NCBI GenBank assembly: GCA_016707705.1 | Contig: JADJHD010000018.1 | Span: 47,712 to 111,711, forward strand | DNA: 64,000 nucleotides | Source: Bacteroidales bacterium | GTDB taxonomy: Bacteria; Bacteroidota; Bacteroidia; Bacteroidales; UBA4417 | Direction: 5' to 3' | Part shown: in pieces, positions 1-10,645 of the stretch | Position numbering within the stretch: position 1 is the first letter of the stretch | How the letters are laid out: each line of letters begins with the position of its first letter | Translations under genes and position numbers: made by a program | The notes under the pieces: generated by a model | Seen by the model: only the letters and a program-made list of their open reading frames with translations | What the model was told of the DNA's origin: nothing | Databases searched by the model: none

Positions 1-2
1 GC

Positions 3-149
3 TTAACGCACTCTTTCCCTCTGTTTCGATATAGAGCAGTGAGATGTTACTTCGCCGGAAGCAGGGAGTACTCTAATCTGTTTTGGATGATTCCCAGAGA
101 GCAGGTCTTTAATATCGATCCAAATAGAATTGCACATTCCTACCATTGA
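3..149 (+). CDS. possible 3' end of an unidentified gene entering from the left edge
   Basis: An open frame of 48 codons runs from the window edge to a TGA at 147-149. It has no internal ATG that makes a sensible short gene, so if it is real it is the C-terminal end of a longer protein that begins outside the window. The translated end contains the segment FWMIPREQVFNIDP, which I do not recognise. It would converge on the GH32 gene at 348-1943, with two hairpins in the gap between them. The support is only the open frame and the plausible composition. Confidence 0.2.
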   Translation, partial: LTHSFPLFRYRAVRCYFAGSREYSNLFWMIPREQVFNIDPNRIAHSYH

Positions 150-171
150 AGAAATTACTCCTCTCGGTATA

Positions 172-268
172 ACTCATTCTAAGCAGCTTTGCAATAGCAA
201 ATCTGCTAAGAATGAGTAAAATCAACCTTTGGCCTGCAAGCCCCTGAATGGAGCTTTGCAGGTAAAGG
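172..268. terminator. two consecutive stem-loops between convergent genes
   Basis: The first inverted repeat pairs 172-192 with 197-217: 21-base arms with two mismatches around the tetraloop AATA. The second pairs 226-241 with 253-268, with one bulge. Both contain the word CTTTGCA. They lie 80-176 bases past the end of the GH32 gene on the minus strand and just past the end of the frame that stops at 149. A transcription end serving both directions is the simplest reading. Neither has a long T tract, so a small structured RNA or a mobile palindrome is also possible. Confidence 0.4.
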
Positions 269-347
269 CTGACGTTCTAACCTCAATTCAAGCCAAGTAC
301 TTATGAAACAATAATATCTTTCTGATAATCATCCGGATAGTGGAAAA

Positions 348-1943
348 CTACTTTTCCTTCAGTGAATTTAATTTATAGGCAACGCCTGATTTCAATGCCA
401 CTTTTCCATTTCTGGCATAAAATCCAAGAGTCTGATAGTATTCAGTTGGGAAGAATATTTCGGTCATTGTAACCAATCCGTCATTGGCAAACAGCTCCAC
501 GGAAGCAACATCGATTAATAGATGCATTTTGACTGTTCCCTTGATATCGCAGGTACCGGAAGTGTGCAATCCATTGAAATCCTTTGAAAATGTACTGATT
601 CCTGAATTCTCCCTGCGGATATAGAATTGTTTGGTTTCCCGGTTATAACCGAGTTGAATATTTTCATCAAGCTGATTGCCCAGTTGAATCCCGAAATCAG
701 TGGCTGCGCCTGAGGCAGGAAGTTCAAATTCCAGAAATAACTCCATCGGGAAATTCGAAGCATTCATGGCTGGGTTAGATTCCAGTGCTCCTTCGATATT
801 CTGAGATTTCAGTTCCGTTTTACGTTCACGCAGCAGTTGGATTTCCTCAACAGGTTCAGATTTCAGGATGTAAGAGGAATTGTCCTCCATAAGACTGAGT
901 TTTCTGGGGAAGGTCATTGCACTTCTCCACTTTACTGTGGGGACAACCTGAGCATATTGCCAGTTGCTCATCCATCCAATGCTGATATGTCTTCCGTCAG
1001 AATCAGGTATGTTTGAATAGCTTACTCCCGCATAATTATCCTTGCCATAATCTACCCATCGGGTTTCCTTGCTTTCATTCAGGAAACGATGTCCATCAAA
1101 GGAGCCAACGAAATACTGCGTAGCAGATCCGCCGTTTGGACCTCCGGGGTTAATGCTGACAAGCAATACCCATTTCTTTTCTCCGGTTTTGCGATCAACA
1201 GGCATTTCAAAGAGATCGGGGCATTCCCACACACCTCCATGGGCTCCAACGCCTTTCCCAAATTCACTTTCCAGAGTCCATTCCTTCAGGTTTGGCGAGG
1301 AGTAGAAGCAGATATGATCACCGGAAGCAAGGGTGAGGATCCATTTATTGGTTTGCTTATTCCATGAGACTTTGGGGTCGCGGAAATCCCTTTGTCCCGG
1401 ATTTTTCAGAACCGGATTTCCGGGATATTTGGTCCAGCTTCTGCCCTTATCGGTGCTGTATGCAATTCCCTGCGACTGATACACTGACTTACCGGCTCTT
1501 TCAGCTTTCACATCATGATAGGTAAAGATGGCAACCATAGCAGGAGTGCCTTTCTTTCCAAAACCGGAGGTATTATCATTATCAACCACTGCACTGCCTG
1601 AGAAAATATATCCGAGGCTGTCTGGATAAAGAGCAATGGGCAGATGCTGCCAGTGAACCAGGTCAGTGGAAATTGCATGTCCCCAGTGCATGGGTCCCCA
1701 GACTGTTGAATCAGGATAATACTGGTAAAACAGATGATACTCCCCATCCAGATAAACCAGTCCATTAGGATCATTCATCCACATTGAATCCGGTGTGAAA
1801 TGGAAAAGGGGGCGGTATTTATCAGAGATACTTTCTGTTCCAGTACCTGCCATACCTTTTGATGCACAACTCTGCCAAACAACCGCTGAAAGCACTGAAA
1901 TAGCCAGCAGCAAGGTAATTAGCGTAATTTTATTTCTTAACAT
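348..1943 (-). CDS. GH32 fructanase lipoprotein (levanase/inulinase/invertase type)
   Basis: This is a glycoside hydrolase family 32 enzyme that releases fructose or fructo-oligosaccharides from beta-fructans or sucrose by a retaining mechanism. A lipoprotein signal ends at Cys26 (QSC), which predicts attachment to a membrane, probably the outer membrane. The nucleophile motif WMNDPNG covers residues 55-61 (Asp58), RDP is at 188-190, and the acid/base motif ECPDL begins at Glu240. A C-terminal beta-sandwich follows from about 370. The length of 531 residues is normal for the family. It is the last gene of a minus-strand run with the other GH32, SusCD and fructokinase, separated by 68 bases from the upstream GH32. 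Family and role are clear; whether it is exo- or endo-acting cannot be read from the sequence. Confidence 0.93.
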   Translation of the reverse strand: MLRNKITLITLLLAISVLSAVVWQSCASKGMAGTGTESISDKYRPLFHFTPDSMWMNDPNGLVYLDGEYHLFYQYYPDSTVWGPMHWGHAISTDLVHWQHLPIALYPDSLGYIFSGSAVVDNDNTSGFGKKGTPAMVAIFTYHDVKAERAGKSVYQSQGIAYSTDKGRSWTKYPGNPVLKNPGQRDFRDPKVSWNKQTNKWILTLASGDHICFYSSPNLKEWTLESEFGKGVGAHGGVWECPDLFEMPVDRKTGEKKWVLLVSINPGGPNGGSATQYFVGSFDGHRFLNESKETRWVDYGKDNYAGVSYSNIPDSDGRHISIGWMSNWQYAQVVPTVKWRSAMTFPRKLSLMEDNSSYILKSEPVEEIQLLRERKTELKSQNIEGALESNPAMNASNFPMELFLEFELPASGAATDFGIQLGNQLDENIQLGYNRETKQFYIRRENSGISTFSKDFNGLHTSGTCDIKGTVKMHLLIDVASVELFANDGLVTMTEIFFPTEYYQTLGFYARNGKVALKSGVAYKLNSLKEK

Positions 1944-2011
1944 AATTTCTTTTTTTCTGTATCGATACCTGAACTTAAACCATTGTTAAATTCTTATTCA
2001 AGCCCTTTAAA

Positions 2012-4281
2012 TCAAAGGATTTGCAATTTGTTAACCAGGCAGAATTTATTGCTCTTCAGTTTTAGAATATAATTTCCCTTTGCCAGTTTTTCCGGCAGAT
2101 CAGCAATCTGAATTTCTGACACGTATGTCTGAGAAATACTTTGATTGTAAATTTTCCTTCCTGACAGGTCTGTCAGTTCCAAAATTCCATTATCCATCCA
2201 CACAGGTTCAACAGTTCTGAATTCAAGTTTATCGCCTGTCCGCATTGGATTAGGATAGAGGTAACCTTCGGATTTATGTTCTTTTTCAATAATTACATTG
2301 GGAAGCTGGTCTGGAGTAATACCCCAAATGGAATTCATTTTCCAGGCTTCAAATCCCTGCATTTCAACCGGACCTCCTTCAGAGAAAACTGAGATTCCGG
2401 TTGTAGTTGGCTTGGTAAAGACAAGTGCTGTCATTACTGTTTGATAATCATTGGCAAAAACCTCCACCGAAGATTGATCCATGAAAATTTGCAAATCAAG
2501 GATGCTGTCAGCCGGCATTTTTACAGGAGCGTACATTTTAGTAGCGAAAGCCTGATTGAAATTAACAGTGCCGGCTTTACGGCGGTCGATGAACAGATTG
2601 GATGTTGCCGCATCATAACCAATGATTAATCTTTGGTTTGTAGAATCATTTTCTGCCAGGTTAATTCCAAATACCTGGTTGGTTGATTCAATTTTAAAAG
2701 AAGCCTTAAGCTCAAAAACATTCCATTGAGGGTTAAATCCATCGATCTTTTGTTTCCCATCAATAATGGTGCTTTCAAGTGAAAAATGGGAGTCTCTGAT
2801 ATTTTCGAGTTCAGCTATGGGGTGCTGTTTAAGTTGATACCCATTGCCCTGATTAATCAATTCAAGTGTTCTGGGAATAGATTCACTTCCCTGCCATGGG
2901 GTCGTAGGCACACTTCTGGCGTATGTCCAGTTCCCAGCCATGCTATCCAAACGGTACGATCGTTTGGATTCGGCGAATAATTGCGGTATGAGCGGGCTGC
3001 GTAAAAATCGGTACCCCAATCAGCCCAATTGGCATGTTCAATATGAGTATTATAAAGCACATCAGAAAAGGTAATCTGGTCGACAAGAATATGTCCCCAA
3101 CCACCTGTCTCCTGATCTGTAATTTCAAGATGAGCCGTTTGTCCGAGATATTGTGATACATCCCATCCGTCCCACCTCAGGATTTCCTGATTGAACAGTG
3201 AGGTTGCGAAAGCAACAATCGAATTGTTTATAATCAGATTTAGTCGAAGCTTGCTGCTCATTCCACCTCCAATCATAAAATTGATAAAGCGGTGATTAAT
3301 CTGGAATTCAGGAGAAGTAAGAGTACCAGTTGAAATATCTCCGTTAAGGTAAGTGTTGATGAAGGATTTTCCGGCAAAACCACTCACAGTCTGCTGGTTG
3401 GGAAGGGTGCCTGTTGAGGGAGCTGTCCCAAATGCTTCTCCTGTGGACTGCCAATTCCCATAATCATTGCCTTCAAAGGATTCGAATACTTCTCCGGGGA
3501 CCTGACTGCAGGTATACAGATTATCTAAGGAATCCAGAACGAAATTTGCTCCATCGAAATCTCCAACCCAATACTGAATCCTGTTAGGACCCATTCCACA
3601 GGTTAGTACCCATTTCACGTTACCCGGGTCGCCATTAAGTGGAAGTTGAATAAGATCCGGAGTTTCCCACACCTGATCCCTGGCACCCCGATTGTTGAAA
3701 CTGCTCAGGAATTGCCAGGATTTCATATCCTGTGAAGAATAAAATTCAATTTTCCTGTCGATTGCTTTGGCAATAACCATAATCCACCTTTGGGTCGGTT
3801 CATGCCAGAAGACTGAAGGGTCACGGAAATCCTTCTGATCTACATTTATTACCGGATTTCCTTCGTAATAGTCAAAACCGATATGGTTCAGACTACTCGA
3901 AATCCCAACCTTTTCGTAAGCTGTTCCATCGTAATGCATGGTATAAACAGCAACCAAAGCAGTATCCTGATCAGTGTTAAATCCCGCAGTGTTTTCAATG
4001 TCAGCTACCACAGAACCTGACCAGTAACCGAATCCACCGGGGCCTCCATGCATTGCAAAATTGGAATATTCAACCCAATGAACGAGGTCATCGGATAAGG
4101 CATGTCCCCACCACATCAGGTGGTACTTCCCGTCGAAATAGATCATCCCGTTGGGATCTCCCATTCCTCCCCATTGCGGACTAAGGTGATACTGCGGTCG
4201 ATAGTATTCAGCATATTGAACCTGAGCCTCTGAAATCAGAGAGGCAAAGGAAAGCAAGACAGCAATCAGTAATTTTTGCAT
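2012..4281 (-). CDS. GH32 fructanase with inserted beta-sandwich domain and T9SS sorting domain (frameshifted)
   Basis: This is a second family 32 enzyme, split by one missing base. The N-terminal frame starts at the ATG at 4281, which gives a signal peptide (MQKLLIAVLLSFASLISEAQ). It carries the nucleophile motif as GMGDPNG (Asp42), RDP at 153-155 and WETPDL (Glu206). Residues ~263-407 are an extra beta-rich domain with a GGWGHILVD-type segment, inserted between propeller blades before WGTDFYAARSY. The frame is lost at the GGG run at 2933-2935: adding one G restores WLGNWTYARSVPTTPWQG, and the rest of the enzyme continues to 2012. The C-terminal ~75 residues (YPNP start, ending KLQIL) look like a type A T9SS sorting domain. 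It is therefore probably secreted to the surface, unlike the lipidated GH32 next door. The indel may be a sequencing error. Confidence 0.85.
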
Positions 4282-4355
4282 TCGATGGAATATTTGAAAC
4301 AGGTGATATCTCCATTCAAGAGATACCACCTGTTTTCAGTACCTCGTATTAGAAT

Positions 4356-5636
4356 TTATTTTTTTGCAAGAGCAAGGTCAACAAGGTAATTGAGTGAATT
4401 CCTGGTCAGGGTTTTAATATTGCGGTCACCAGCGGTAACGGGATCACCAACATACCAGTCATAGGTTCCACCGAGAGCAGCAATAACAGTTCCCTTGGTT
4501 CCAGTTGCTTCCCACATAACCATCTGACCTTCATTTTGTCCACCATTTTCGATAAGCATCTTAGCTCCGGTCATTGAAGCAAAGTTAGCTTTTCTGGTTG
4601 CGAGTGGGTCAGCATCTCCATTTGGTGCCCATGGACCAAAGTTAAGGCTGTATTGATTTGACCTGTTTTTCTTGAGGGCGCCTGATTCAACCATAATAAA
4701 GGCAGGTGCCTGAATTCCGGGATCGGTGCTGAGACTGATTCCTTCAAACAAAGGAGAAGTGGGATCACCTGCCCATCTTACCATCCATGCGCTGTTTGTT
4801 GCACCATCATCAACAGTTGGTCCACCCCATGCATTATTTGGAGCATATTCAGCTTTTGAAACTGCACCGATTTCATCAACGATTGAGCCGGCATAATTCC
4901 CTAAGAACAAGTTTCCACCAGCTTCATAATAAGTCTTGATTTTAGCAATAAAGCTATCAGCCAGATCTCCGCAGAGAGTATTGTTAACAGGCTGATCACC
5001 ACGAAGCAGGCAATTATTGGCATTCTTTGGGAACTGGGCAACTTCGCCGCCCCACCAGCCACCATCGAACTGGATCCAGATTGCATGGTACTTGCTGAGG
5101 TCAGTTGCAGCAGCAGCCTGTTCGAATGACATATAGGTAACCTCTGTGGTACTTGAAGCCATTTCATTCACACACCAGTTGGCAGCAGTTTTGTCATCCA
5201 TCAGGTCATAATCGGTTCCCGACAATGCAGTCCAGGATGCATCTGTATTCTGTGCAGCAGCGCCTATGAAGGCTATTTTGCGCAGCTCGGCAGATGATAA
5301 TGTTACTGTATACTGCTTGGTTACGGTACCACTTTGATCAGTTACGGTGAAAGTAACCGGATTTGTGAAGTCGACAGTTGCTCCTGAAGCAGGTACAACA
5401 GTTGCTCCAGTTGAGATAACGATAACAGGCTGGAGCGCGTTCAATGCGGTGCCCGGAGCGAGGTCAGCGGTAATTGTCTTTGCAGTTTCGTCAATGGTTG
5501 CTGTAACGTCACCAATTTTAAAACTGATGATGGAAGCTTCTCCCGGGGAGACTTCATCTTTCTTGCATGAGCTGAATAATGAAACTGTCGCCAGTATCAA
5601 GATTACCCAAATCAGATTTTTTTTCATTTTGTTCAT
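4356..5636 (-). CDS. surface glycan-binding lipoprotein, DUF4960 type (SusE/F position)
   Basis: The lipoprotein signal ends at Cys24 (FSSC). Residues ~35-115 resemble the short Ig-like domains at the start of Bacteroidota surface binding proteins (FTVTDQSGTVTKQYTVTL). The rest, from about 120, matches my memory of DUF4960, with an Asp/Trp-rich stretch (IWIQFDGGWWGGEVAQF). It lies between the SusD gene and the GH32 gene, where fructan loci of gut Bacteroides carry a levan-binding surface protein. The likely role is binding fructan chains at the cell surface beside the SusCD importer. No catalytic motif is visible. The domain name comes from recall, not a search. Confidence 0.75.
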   Translation of the reverse strand: MNKMKKNLIWVILILATVSLFSSCKKDEVSPGEASIISFKIGDVTATIDETAKTITADLAPGTALNALQPVIVISTGATVVPASGATVDFTNPVTFTVTDQSGTVTKQYTVTLSSAELRKIAFIGAAAQNTDASWTALSGTDYDLMDDKTAANWCVNEMASSTTEVTYMSFEQAAAATDLSKYHAIWIQFDGGWWGGEVAQFPKNANNCLLRGDQPVNNTLCGDLADSFIAKIKTYYEAGGNLFLGNYAGSIVDEIGAVSKAEYAPNNAWGGPTVDDGATNSAWMVRWAGDPTSPLFEGISLSTDPGIQAPAFIMVESGALKKNRSNQYSLNFGPWAPNGDADPLATRKANFASMTGAKMLIENGGQNEGQMVMWEATGTKGTVIAALGGTYDWYVGDPVTAGDRNIKTLTRNSLNYLVDLALAKK

Positions 5637-5691
5637 GGTTTTTAATTTTGGATTAGCTAATTAGGTTTGATTTTATTTGTTGTTGAGATTA

Positions 5692-7428
5692 TTAATAGCC
5701 CTTGTTTTGCTTATACAATCCCTTGCTCAGAATGATTTGCTGTTGCGGGATTGGTAGAAATTCATTTTTACCCTTTACGAATGAAGCATCGACGAGGTAG
5801 GTACGTTTTGATTTTTCAGAGGCGAAATACTGATCGAGAGTTTCCTTTGCAATTCCCCATCTTACAAGATCAAAGAACCGGATACCTTCTTCAGCCAATT
5901 CTAGCCTGCGTTCCCAGCGAAGTGCCTTTCTTGCATATTCCTTATCAGGGAAGGAGGTATATAACCCTATCTTGTAGTTGGCCAGCTTTACCCCCAGACT
6001 ATCATACAGCCTGTCGGTACTGTTTGCTGCCCTCTGACGCACCTGGTTAATGATATCCTTAGCCTGGTCAAGCTGATTCAATTCAATCAGGGCTTCTGCC
6101 TTCCAAAGCAGAACATCCGCATATCTGATCAATATGGTGTTTTTTGAACTGGACATAAAAGGCGCTATTCTTTCAAAGCATTCACAATCAGGAGAAACAT
6201 TTTCCTTTAGTGATGAATAATTCCCATAAATATCAGGTCTGCGGGTCCAATCCTTAATTGTGTAAATAAGTTGCGGCTCATACTTCCAAGGATGGCCGGG
6301 AAGTGCAATCGTATGGCTTAGTCTTGAATCAACATTATTTGTGGATAGGTTCAGATCGCTTTGATTATAGCTGTCGAACAGTGGCAAGCCTGATGCATCA
6401 GTCTTAAAAGCATTGACCAAGTTCTGGCTAGGTATATGGAACCAGCAACAACCATATTCATTGCTCATTGGGCCACTTAACATGGCAGAAAAATCAAGGT
6501 TGCCGGTAAGGGTTCCATCCTGATGTGAACGTTGTATTGACCAAACAGATTCCTTTCCATTTTCGAATTCATACAGAAAGTTCTCAGCAAAATCAGGCAT
6601 GAGTCCGTACTGTCCGGAAGCAGTAACCTCATTTACCAAGTCAACTACCTGCGATAGTTTTTCAGTATTGATGTTTATAACGTTGTAATTTTCATCCTGC
6701 TCATAAGCCTGATAAAGCATGACTTTTGCCAGATATGCCTTAGCTGTGAACATATTGGGCCGGCCAATTTCAAGTTGTGATTCAGGAAGGATTTCAGCTG
6801 CATATTTAAAGTCTTCAGCAATCTTATCCCAAAGCTCATTGCTCGTGTATTTCACATTTGAAATGGCTTCAATTTCGGAGGCTGATGCATCTTCATCGAA
6901 CCAGGGTATACTGTTGTACAGAATTTTCAGGTCGAAGTAATAATGGCCGCGCAGGAACCGCATTTCAGCCATGCGCCTTGTTTTTAGAGGGTACTCAGCT
7001 TCCGTCATGCTTTTCAGCCTGGCGAGTGCAAGATTTGCCCTTGAAATTCCAACAAACTGACGTTCCCACTTTTTGTTATTGATATCTCCCAATACAGAAG
7101 GTGCATAAGCACTCATGTCAGGCTGAATGGTAGAAAACACTTCAAAGGCATGAAAAATGGAAATATCTGCCGGGCCGTCTCCTCCCTTGTAGGAATCTCC
7201 TGCTCTCAAATCGCCATATGGCCATAACAGATTTGGAATAGTGTAATGGTCATTGGCAAGTTGAGCATATGCTGAAATCACAAATCCATCTATATTTTGC
7301 GGAGTGCTGAGTTCAGCATCACCAACTATACCCTGAGGTTTTACATCGAGATAGTCTTTACAACTGAAGGAGATGGCCAACAGGACTATCAGAGACAATA
7401 TAATTTGTATCTTTTTCATTTTTAACAA
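5692..7428 (-). CDS. SusD/RagB-family nutrient-binding outer-membrane lipoprotein
   Basis: A 578-residue SusD-like protein that caps the SusC pore and binds oligosaccharide, here presumably fructan. The lipoprotein Cys is at position 23 (SFSCKDYLD). Typical family features are the N-terminal YLD after the Cys, the TPR-like helical part with AEMRFLRGHYYFDL, and the C-terminal ALRWERRLELAEEGIRFFDLVRWG motif, followed by a FLPIP segment near the end. Its start lies one base after the stop of the SusC gene (7430), a tight coupling typical of this pair. Confidence 0.95.
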   Translation of the reverse strand: MLKMKKIQIILSLIVLLAISFSCKDYLDVKPQGIVGDAELSTPQNIDGFVISAYAQLANDHYTIPNLLWPYGDLRAGDSYKGGDGPADISIFHAFEVFSTIQPDMSAYAPSVLGDINNKKWERQFVGISRANLALARLKSMTEAEYPLKTRRMAEMRFLRGHYYFDLKILYNSIPWFDEDASASEIEAISNVKYTSNELWDKIAEDFKYAAEILPESQLEIGRPNMFTAKAYLAKVMLYQAYEQDENYNVININTEKLSQVVDLVNEVTASGQYGLMPDFAENFLYEFENGKESVWSIQRSHQDGTLTGNLDFSAMLSGPMSNEYGCCWFHIPSQNLVNAFKTDASGLPLFDSYNQSDLNLSTNNVDSRLSHTIALPGHPWKYEPQLIYTIKDWTRRPDIYGNYSSLKENVSPDCECFERIAPFMSSSKNTILIRYADVLLWKAEALIELNQLDQAKDIINQVRQRAANSTDRLYDSLGVKLANYKIGLYTSFPDKEYARKALRWERRLELAEEGIRFFDLVRWGIAKETLDQYFASEKSKRTYLVDASFVKGKNEFLPIPQQQIILSKGLYKQNKGY

Positions 7429-7429
7429 C

Positions 7430-10400
7430 TTAGAATGTTAATTCCACACCTAGTGAATAAATTGCGGGTATTGGAAAAGCATAATTGGGATTTTCCGGAT
7501 CAGTTCCTGTGAATGCTTTATTTTTAATGGTAAGCAGGTTCTGACCCTGGAAATAAACTCTGGCTTTTTGCATTTTCAGTCTGTCGGAAACAGCATCTGG
7601 TAGTTCATAACCTAGGGTGATATTCCTGAATTTCAGGTATGATCCGGGTTCAATAAAGTAGGTGGAAATTCTGCCTTCATTATTTCTGTCAATAATGGTA
7701 AGGCGAGGAATTGTTGATCCGGTATTTGTTGGACTCCATGCATCGAGGGTGCGGTCTCCCCAGTTTGTGCCGGGCCAGAGTGAAGCAAAATCAGTGTAGG
7801 TTTTATACCCATTGTACACTGAAATCCCAGATAGTCCCTGGATGAAGAGCGTCAGGTCAAATTGACCATATTCAACCACTACATTTAGTCCATAGGTCAA
7901 TTTGGGATCTACAGTTCCAATAAACTGCTGGTCCTTTTCATTTATGATATTATCTCCATTCAGATCCTTGTATCTGATTCTGCCAATACCTTTTCCGGTT
8001 TGTTCGGCGTGGGTATTAACCTCTTCCTGGTTCTGGAAAAGACCATCTGCAACATATCCATAGATGGAATTCACTGAATGACCAATCATCATTGAACGGT
8101 CAAGCTCGGTTTTGGCCTCATTGGGGACAATAGGGCTTATCGGAGCGTTAATAAGCAATTCATCAGGAATATCAAGAACCTTATTCTTCAGGGTGGCAAG
8201 ATTAGCTGTCACATCAACTGTCAATTCATTGAATGACTTATGATAGTTAAGAAGAAATTCCAGTCCGCTATTCTGAACATCCCCACCGTTTACCATTTGT
8301 TTATTGCCTTCACCAACGGCACTGAGCAAGGTTCTGTAATAAAGGATATCCTTTGTTTTCTTGATAAAGTAATCCACGGAACCGCTAAAAACTTCATAAA
8401 GGGTAAAATCGATTCCAAAATTCGCCTGTGACGTGGACTCCCATTTAAGGTTATCATTAGCCATTTGTGAATAGATATAGCCTGATGGTAACTGGCCCTG
8501 ATCGATTCCTGCTATGTCGTAAGCAGTTCCAAGGCGTGGCATATAAGTTTGTGTCGGATTATCCCAGATCGGGTCTTCCTTTGAATAAACAGCCTGATAA
8601 ATATTGTAAATGGCGAGGTCATTAATTTCCTGATTACCATTCATTCCCCATCCGGCCCTAAGTTTGAGATAAACCGGGACATTCACATTATCCTTAAAGA
8701 ATTTTTCTTCTGATAACCTCCATCCGCCTGAAACAGCCGGGAAGTTTCCATACCGATTATTCTTTCCGAATCTGGATGAACCATCTCGGCGGATCGTGAG
8801 TGATAGCAGATATTTGTCTGCAAGGGAGTAATTTGCTTTACCAAAGAATGAGAGAAGTGTTGAAATACTCCCGCCCCCTGAATTCAACTGGTTTTTAGAT
8901 CCTGAATTCAGATAGCCAAAATTCAGATTTTCCGTTACCAGGCCTTGCCTTGAAGCACTGAACCATTCCCTTTTAGTGTTGATCATTTCGGTACCAGCTA
9001 AAAGGTCGACATTGTGCTTTCCCTTAGTGATCTTATAATTGGCAGTATTTGACCAAATATAGTTACCCCCAACGTTTACATGGTTGCTGATAGTATTGTC
9101 ATCCTCTACCAGAAATCCCGAAACATAACTTTTCTGAAGGGTGCGCTGATAAAACATGCTGTAATCCACACCAAAACTCGTCTTGAGACTTAGGTTCTTA
9201 ACAGGATCAAGTTCCACATAAACATTACCGAACGGCCGTGAATACCTGTATTTGTTTTGCTTATTGTCCTCAATAAGTCGAACAGGATTCTGCCGGTCAG
9301 TCATTCCAGGTGCTGGTCCGCCCCAGCCACCATCAACAGTATGAACAGGGACAATTGGCTGTTGAACAAGAGAAGTAAACAGAACATCTCCGGCATTAAT
9401 AAGAACCTCTTCCTGGTATGAAATGGTAAAATTCTCTCCAATCTTGAGCTTATTGTTCAATAGATCAAAACTGGAATTGACTCTCAGGTTAAATCTTGTA
9501 AAATTGGTTTCCTTTATAATTCCATTATTGTCGTACCAGCCCATAGAAATAAGACTTCTGCTCTTTTCACCACCTTTTGATACGGTAAGGTTGTAATTCT
9601 GCTGGACTGAAGGTCTTGAAATCTCATCATACCATCTGGTATCAGCTGGAGGCATAGTATTATCCGGGTCAATGAAATCAGGATATTCGATTCCTCCAAG
9701 AATTGGATTATTGAAATCTCCATTCCACACGTAGCTGTATATTGGATTTTGTGGCGATAAATGATCGTTCACACATGCTTGCCAATAGACTCTCCCCCTT
9801 TGTTCCGTATTCAGTGGAGACAATTTTGTTGTGTACCTCTGCATTGACCAGTTGGAAGTGAATTCTACCTTTGGCTTTTCGTTTTTGGCTGATTTTGTTG
9901 TTATGACAATGACCCCATTAGCAGCTCTTGAACCATAAATGCTTGCTGATGCAGCATCTTTCAGAATCTGGATTGATTCAATATCGTTTGAATTCAACTC
10001 ATGCATTCCGGCCTTGGTTGGCACACCATCTATTATGTATAATGGGTCATTGTTGTTAAGTGTGCCACTTCCTCTGATTCTAATGCTAGCTCCTGACCCG
10101 GGTGAACCATCAGTTGTCACGAAAACTCCAGGAACTCTTCCCTGAATATTCTTAATCACATTTCCTGAAGGCAGGCGCTTAACCTGATCCATTGAGACCA
10201 CAGAAACTGAGCCTGTCAAATCTTTTTTCTTCTCTGTTGTATAACCAACAACGACAAGGGCATCCAACTGACTTACTGCTGGTTCCAGAGCTATATTCAG
10301 AAGAGTGCTTTTGCTGATTTCTATTTCTCTTGTCTGATACCCGATAAATGAGAAAACCAAAACTGATTTTTTTGAAGGGATTTCAATTTGAAATTTCCCA

Positions 10401-10594
10401 TCTGCATTTGTTACTGTCCCGGTATTAGTACCTTGCAGGAGAATACTTACTCCAGGAAGAGAAACCAGACTCGTTGCATCTGTTACGCTTCCTTTTACTA
10501 TATATTGGGCCTCTACCCTTTCAGCAATTATTCCCAGTAAGAAAATCAGTACTAAAAACCTTAATACAGAAGGGAAGCTTATTGTTTCTTTCAT
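7430..10594 (-). CDS. SusC/RagA-family TonB-linked outer-membrane transporter
   Basis: A 1054-residue TonB-dependent beta-barrel for oligosaccharide uptake. After the signal peptide there is a carboxypeptidase-like regulatory domain at ~30-110 (VKGSVTDATSLVSLPGVSILLQ). The plug domain follows at ~125-235, with the SusC signatures SIRIRGSGTLNNNDPLYIIDGVP and IESIQILKDAASASIYGSRAANGVIVITT (quoted in part). The barrel ends in a C-terminal aromatic residue (VELTF). It is followed directly by the SusD partner and preceded 51 bases upstream by fructokinase. The fructan specificity is inferred from the neighbouring GH32 and kinase genes. Confidence 0.96.
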   Translation of the reverse strand: MKETISFPSVLRFLVLIFLLGIIAERVEAQYIVKGSVTDATSLVSLPGVSILLQGTNTGTVTNADGKFQIEIPSKKSVLVFSFIGYQTREIEISKSTLLNIALEPAVSQLDALVVVGYTTEKKKDLTGSVSVVSMDQVKRLPSGNVIKNIQGRVPGVFVTTDGSPGSGASIRIRGSGTLNNNDPLYIIDGVPTKAGMHELNSNDIESIQILKDAASASIYGSRAANGVIVITTKSAKNEKPKVEFTSNWSMQRYTTKLSPLNTEQRGRVYWQACVNDHLSPQNPIYSYVWNGDFNNPILGGIEYPDFIDPDNTMPPADTRWYDEISRPSVQQNYNLTVSKGGEKSRSLISMGWYDNNGIIKETNFTRFNLRVNSSFDLLNNKLKIGENFTISYQEEVLINAGDVLFTSLVQQPIVPVHTVDGGWGGPAPGMTDRQNPVRLIEDNKQNKYRYSRPFGNVYVELDPVKNLSLKTSFGVDYSMFYQRTLQKSYVSGFLVEDDNTISNHVNVGGNYIWSNTANYKITKGKHNVDLLAGTEMINTKREWFSASRQGLVTENLNFGYLNSGSKNQLNSGGGSISTLLSFFGKANYSLADKYLLSLTIRRDGSSRFGKNNRYGNFPAVSGGWRLSEEKFFKDNVNVPVYLKLRAGWGMNGNQEINDLAIYNIYQAVYSKEDPIWDNPTQTYMPRLGTAYDIAGIDQGQLPSGYIYSQMANDNLKWESTSQANFGIDFTLYEVFSGSVDYFIKKTKDILYYRTLLSAVGEGNKQMVNGGDVQNSGLEFLLNYHKSFNELTVDVTANLATLKNKVLDIPDELLINAPISPIVPNEAKTELDRSMMIGHSVNSIYGYVADGLFQNQEEVNTHAEQTGKGIGRIRYKDLNGDNIINEKDQQFIGTVDPKLTYGLNVVVEYGQFDLTLFIQGLSGISVYNGYKTYTDFASLWPGTNWGDRTLDAWSPTNTGSTIPRLTIIDRNNEGRISTYFIEPGSYLKFRNITLGYELPDAVSDRLKMQKARVYFQGQNLLTIKNKAFTGTDPENPNYAFPIPAIYSLGVELTF

Positions 10595-10645
10595 TACAAA
10601 GGAGTTATTAAATGATTGTATGAATAAGGTTTTAACTGCAAAATA

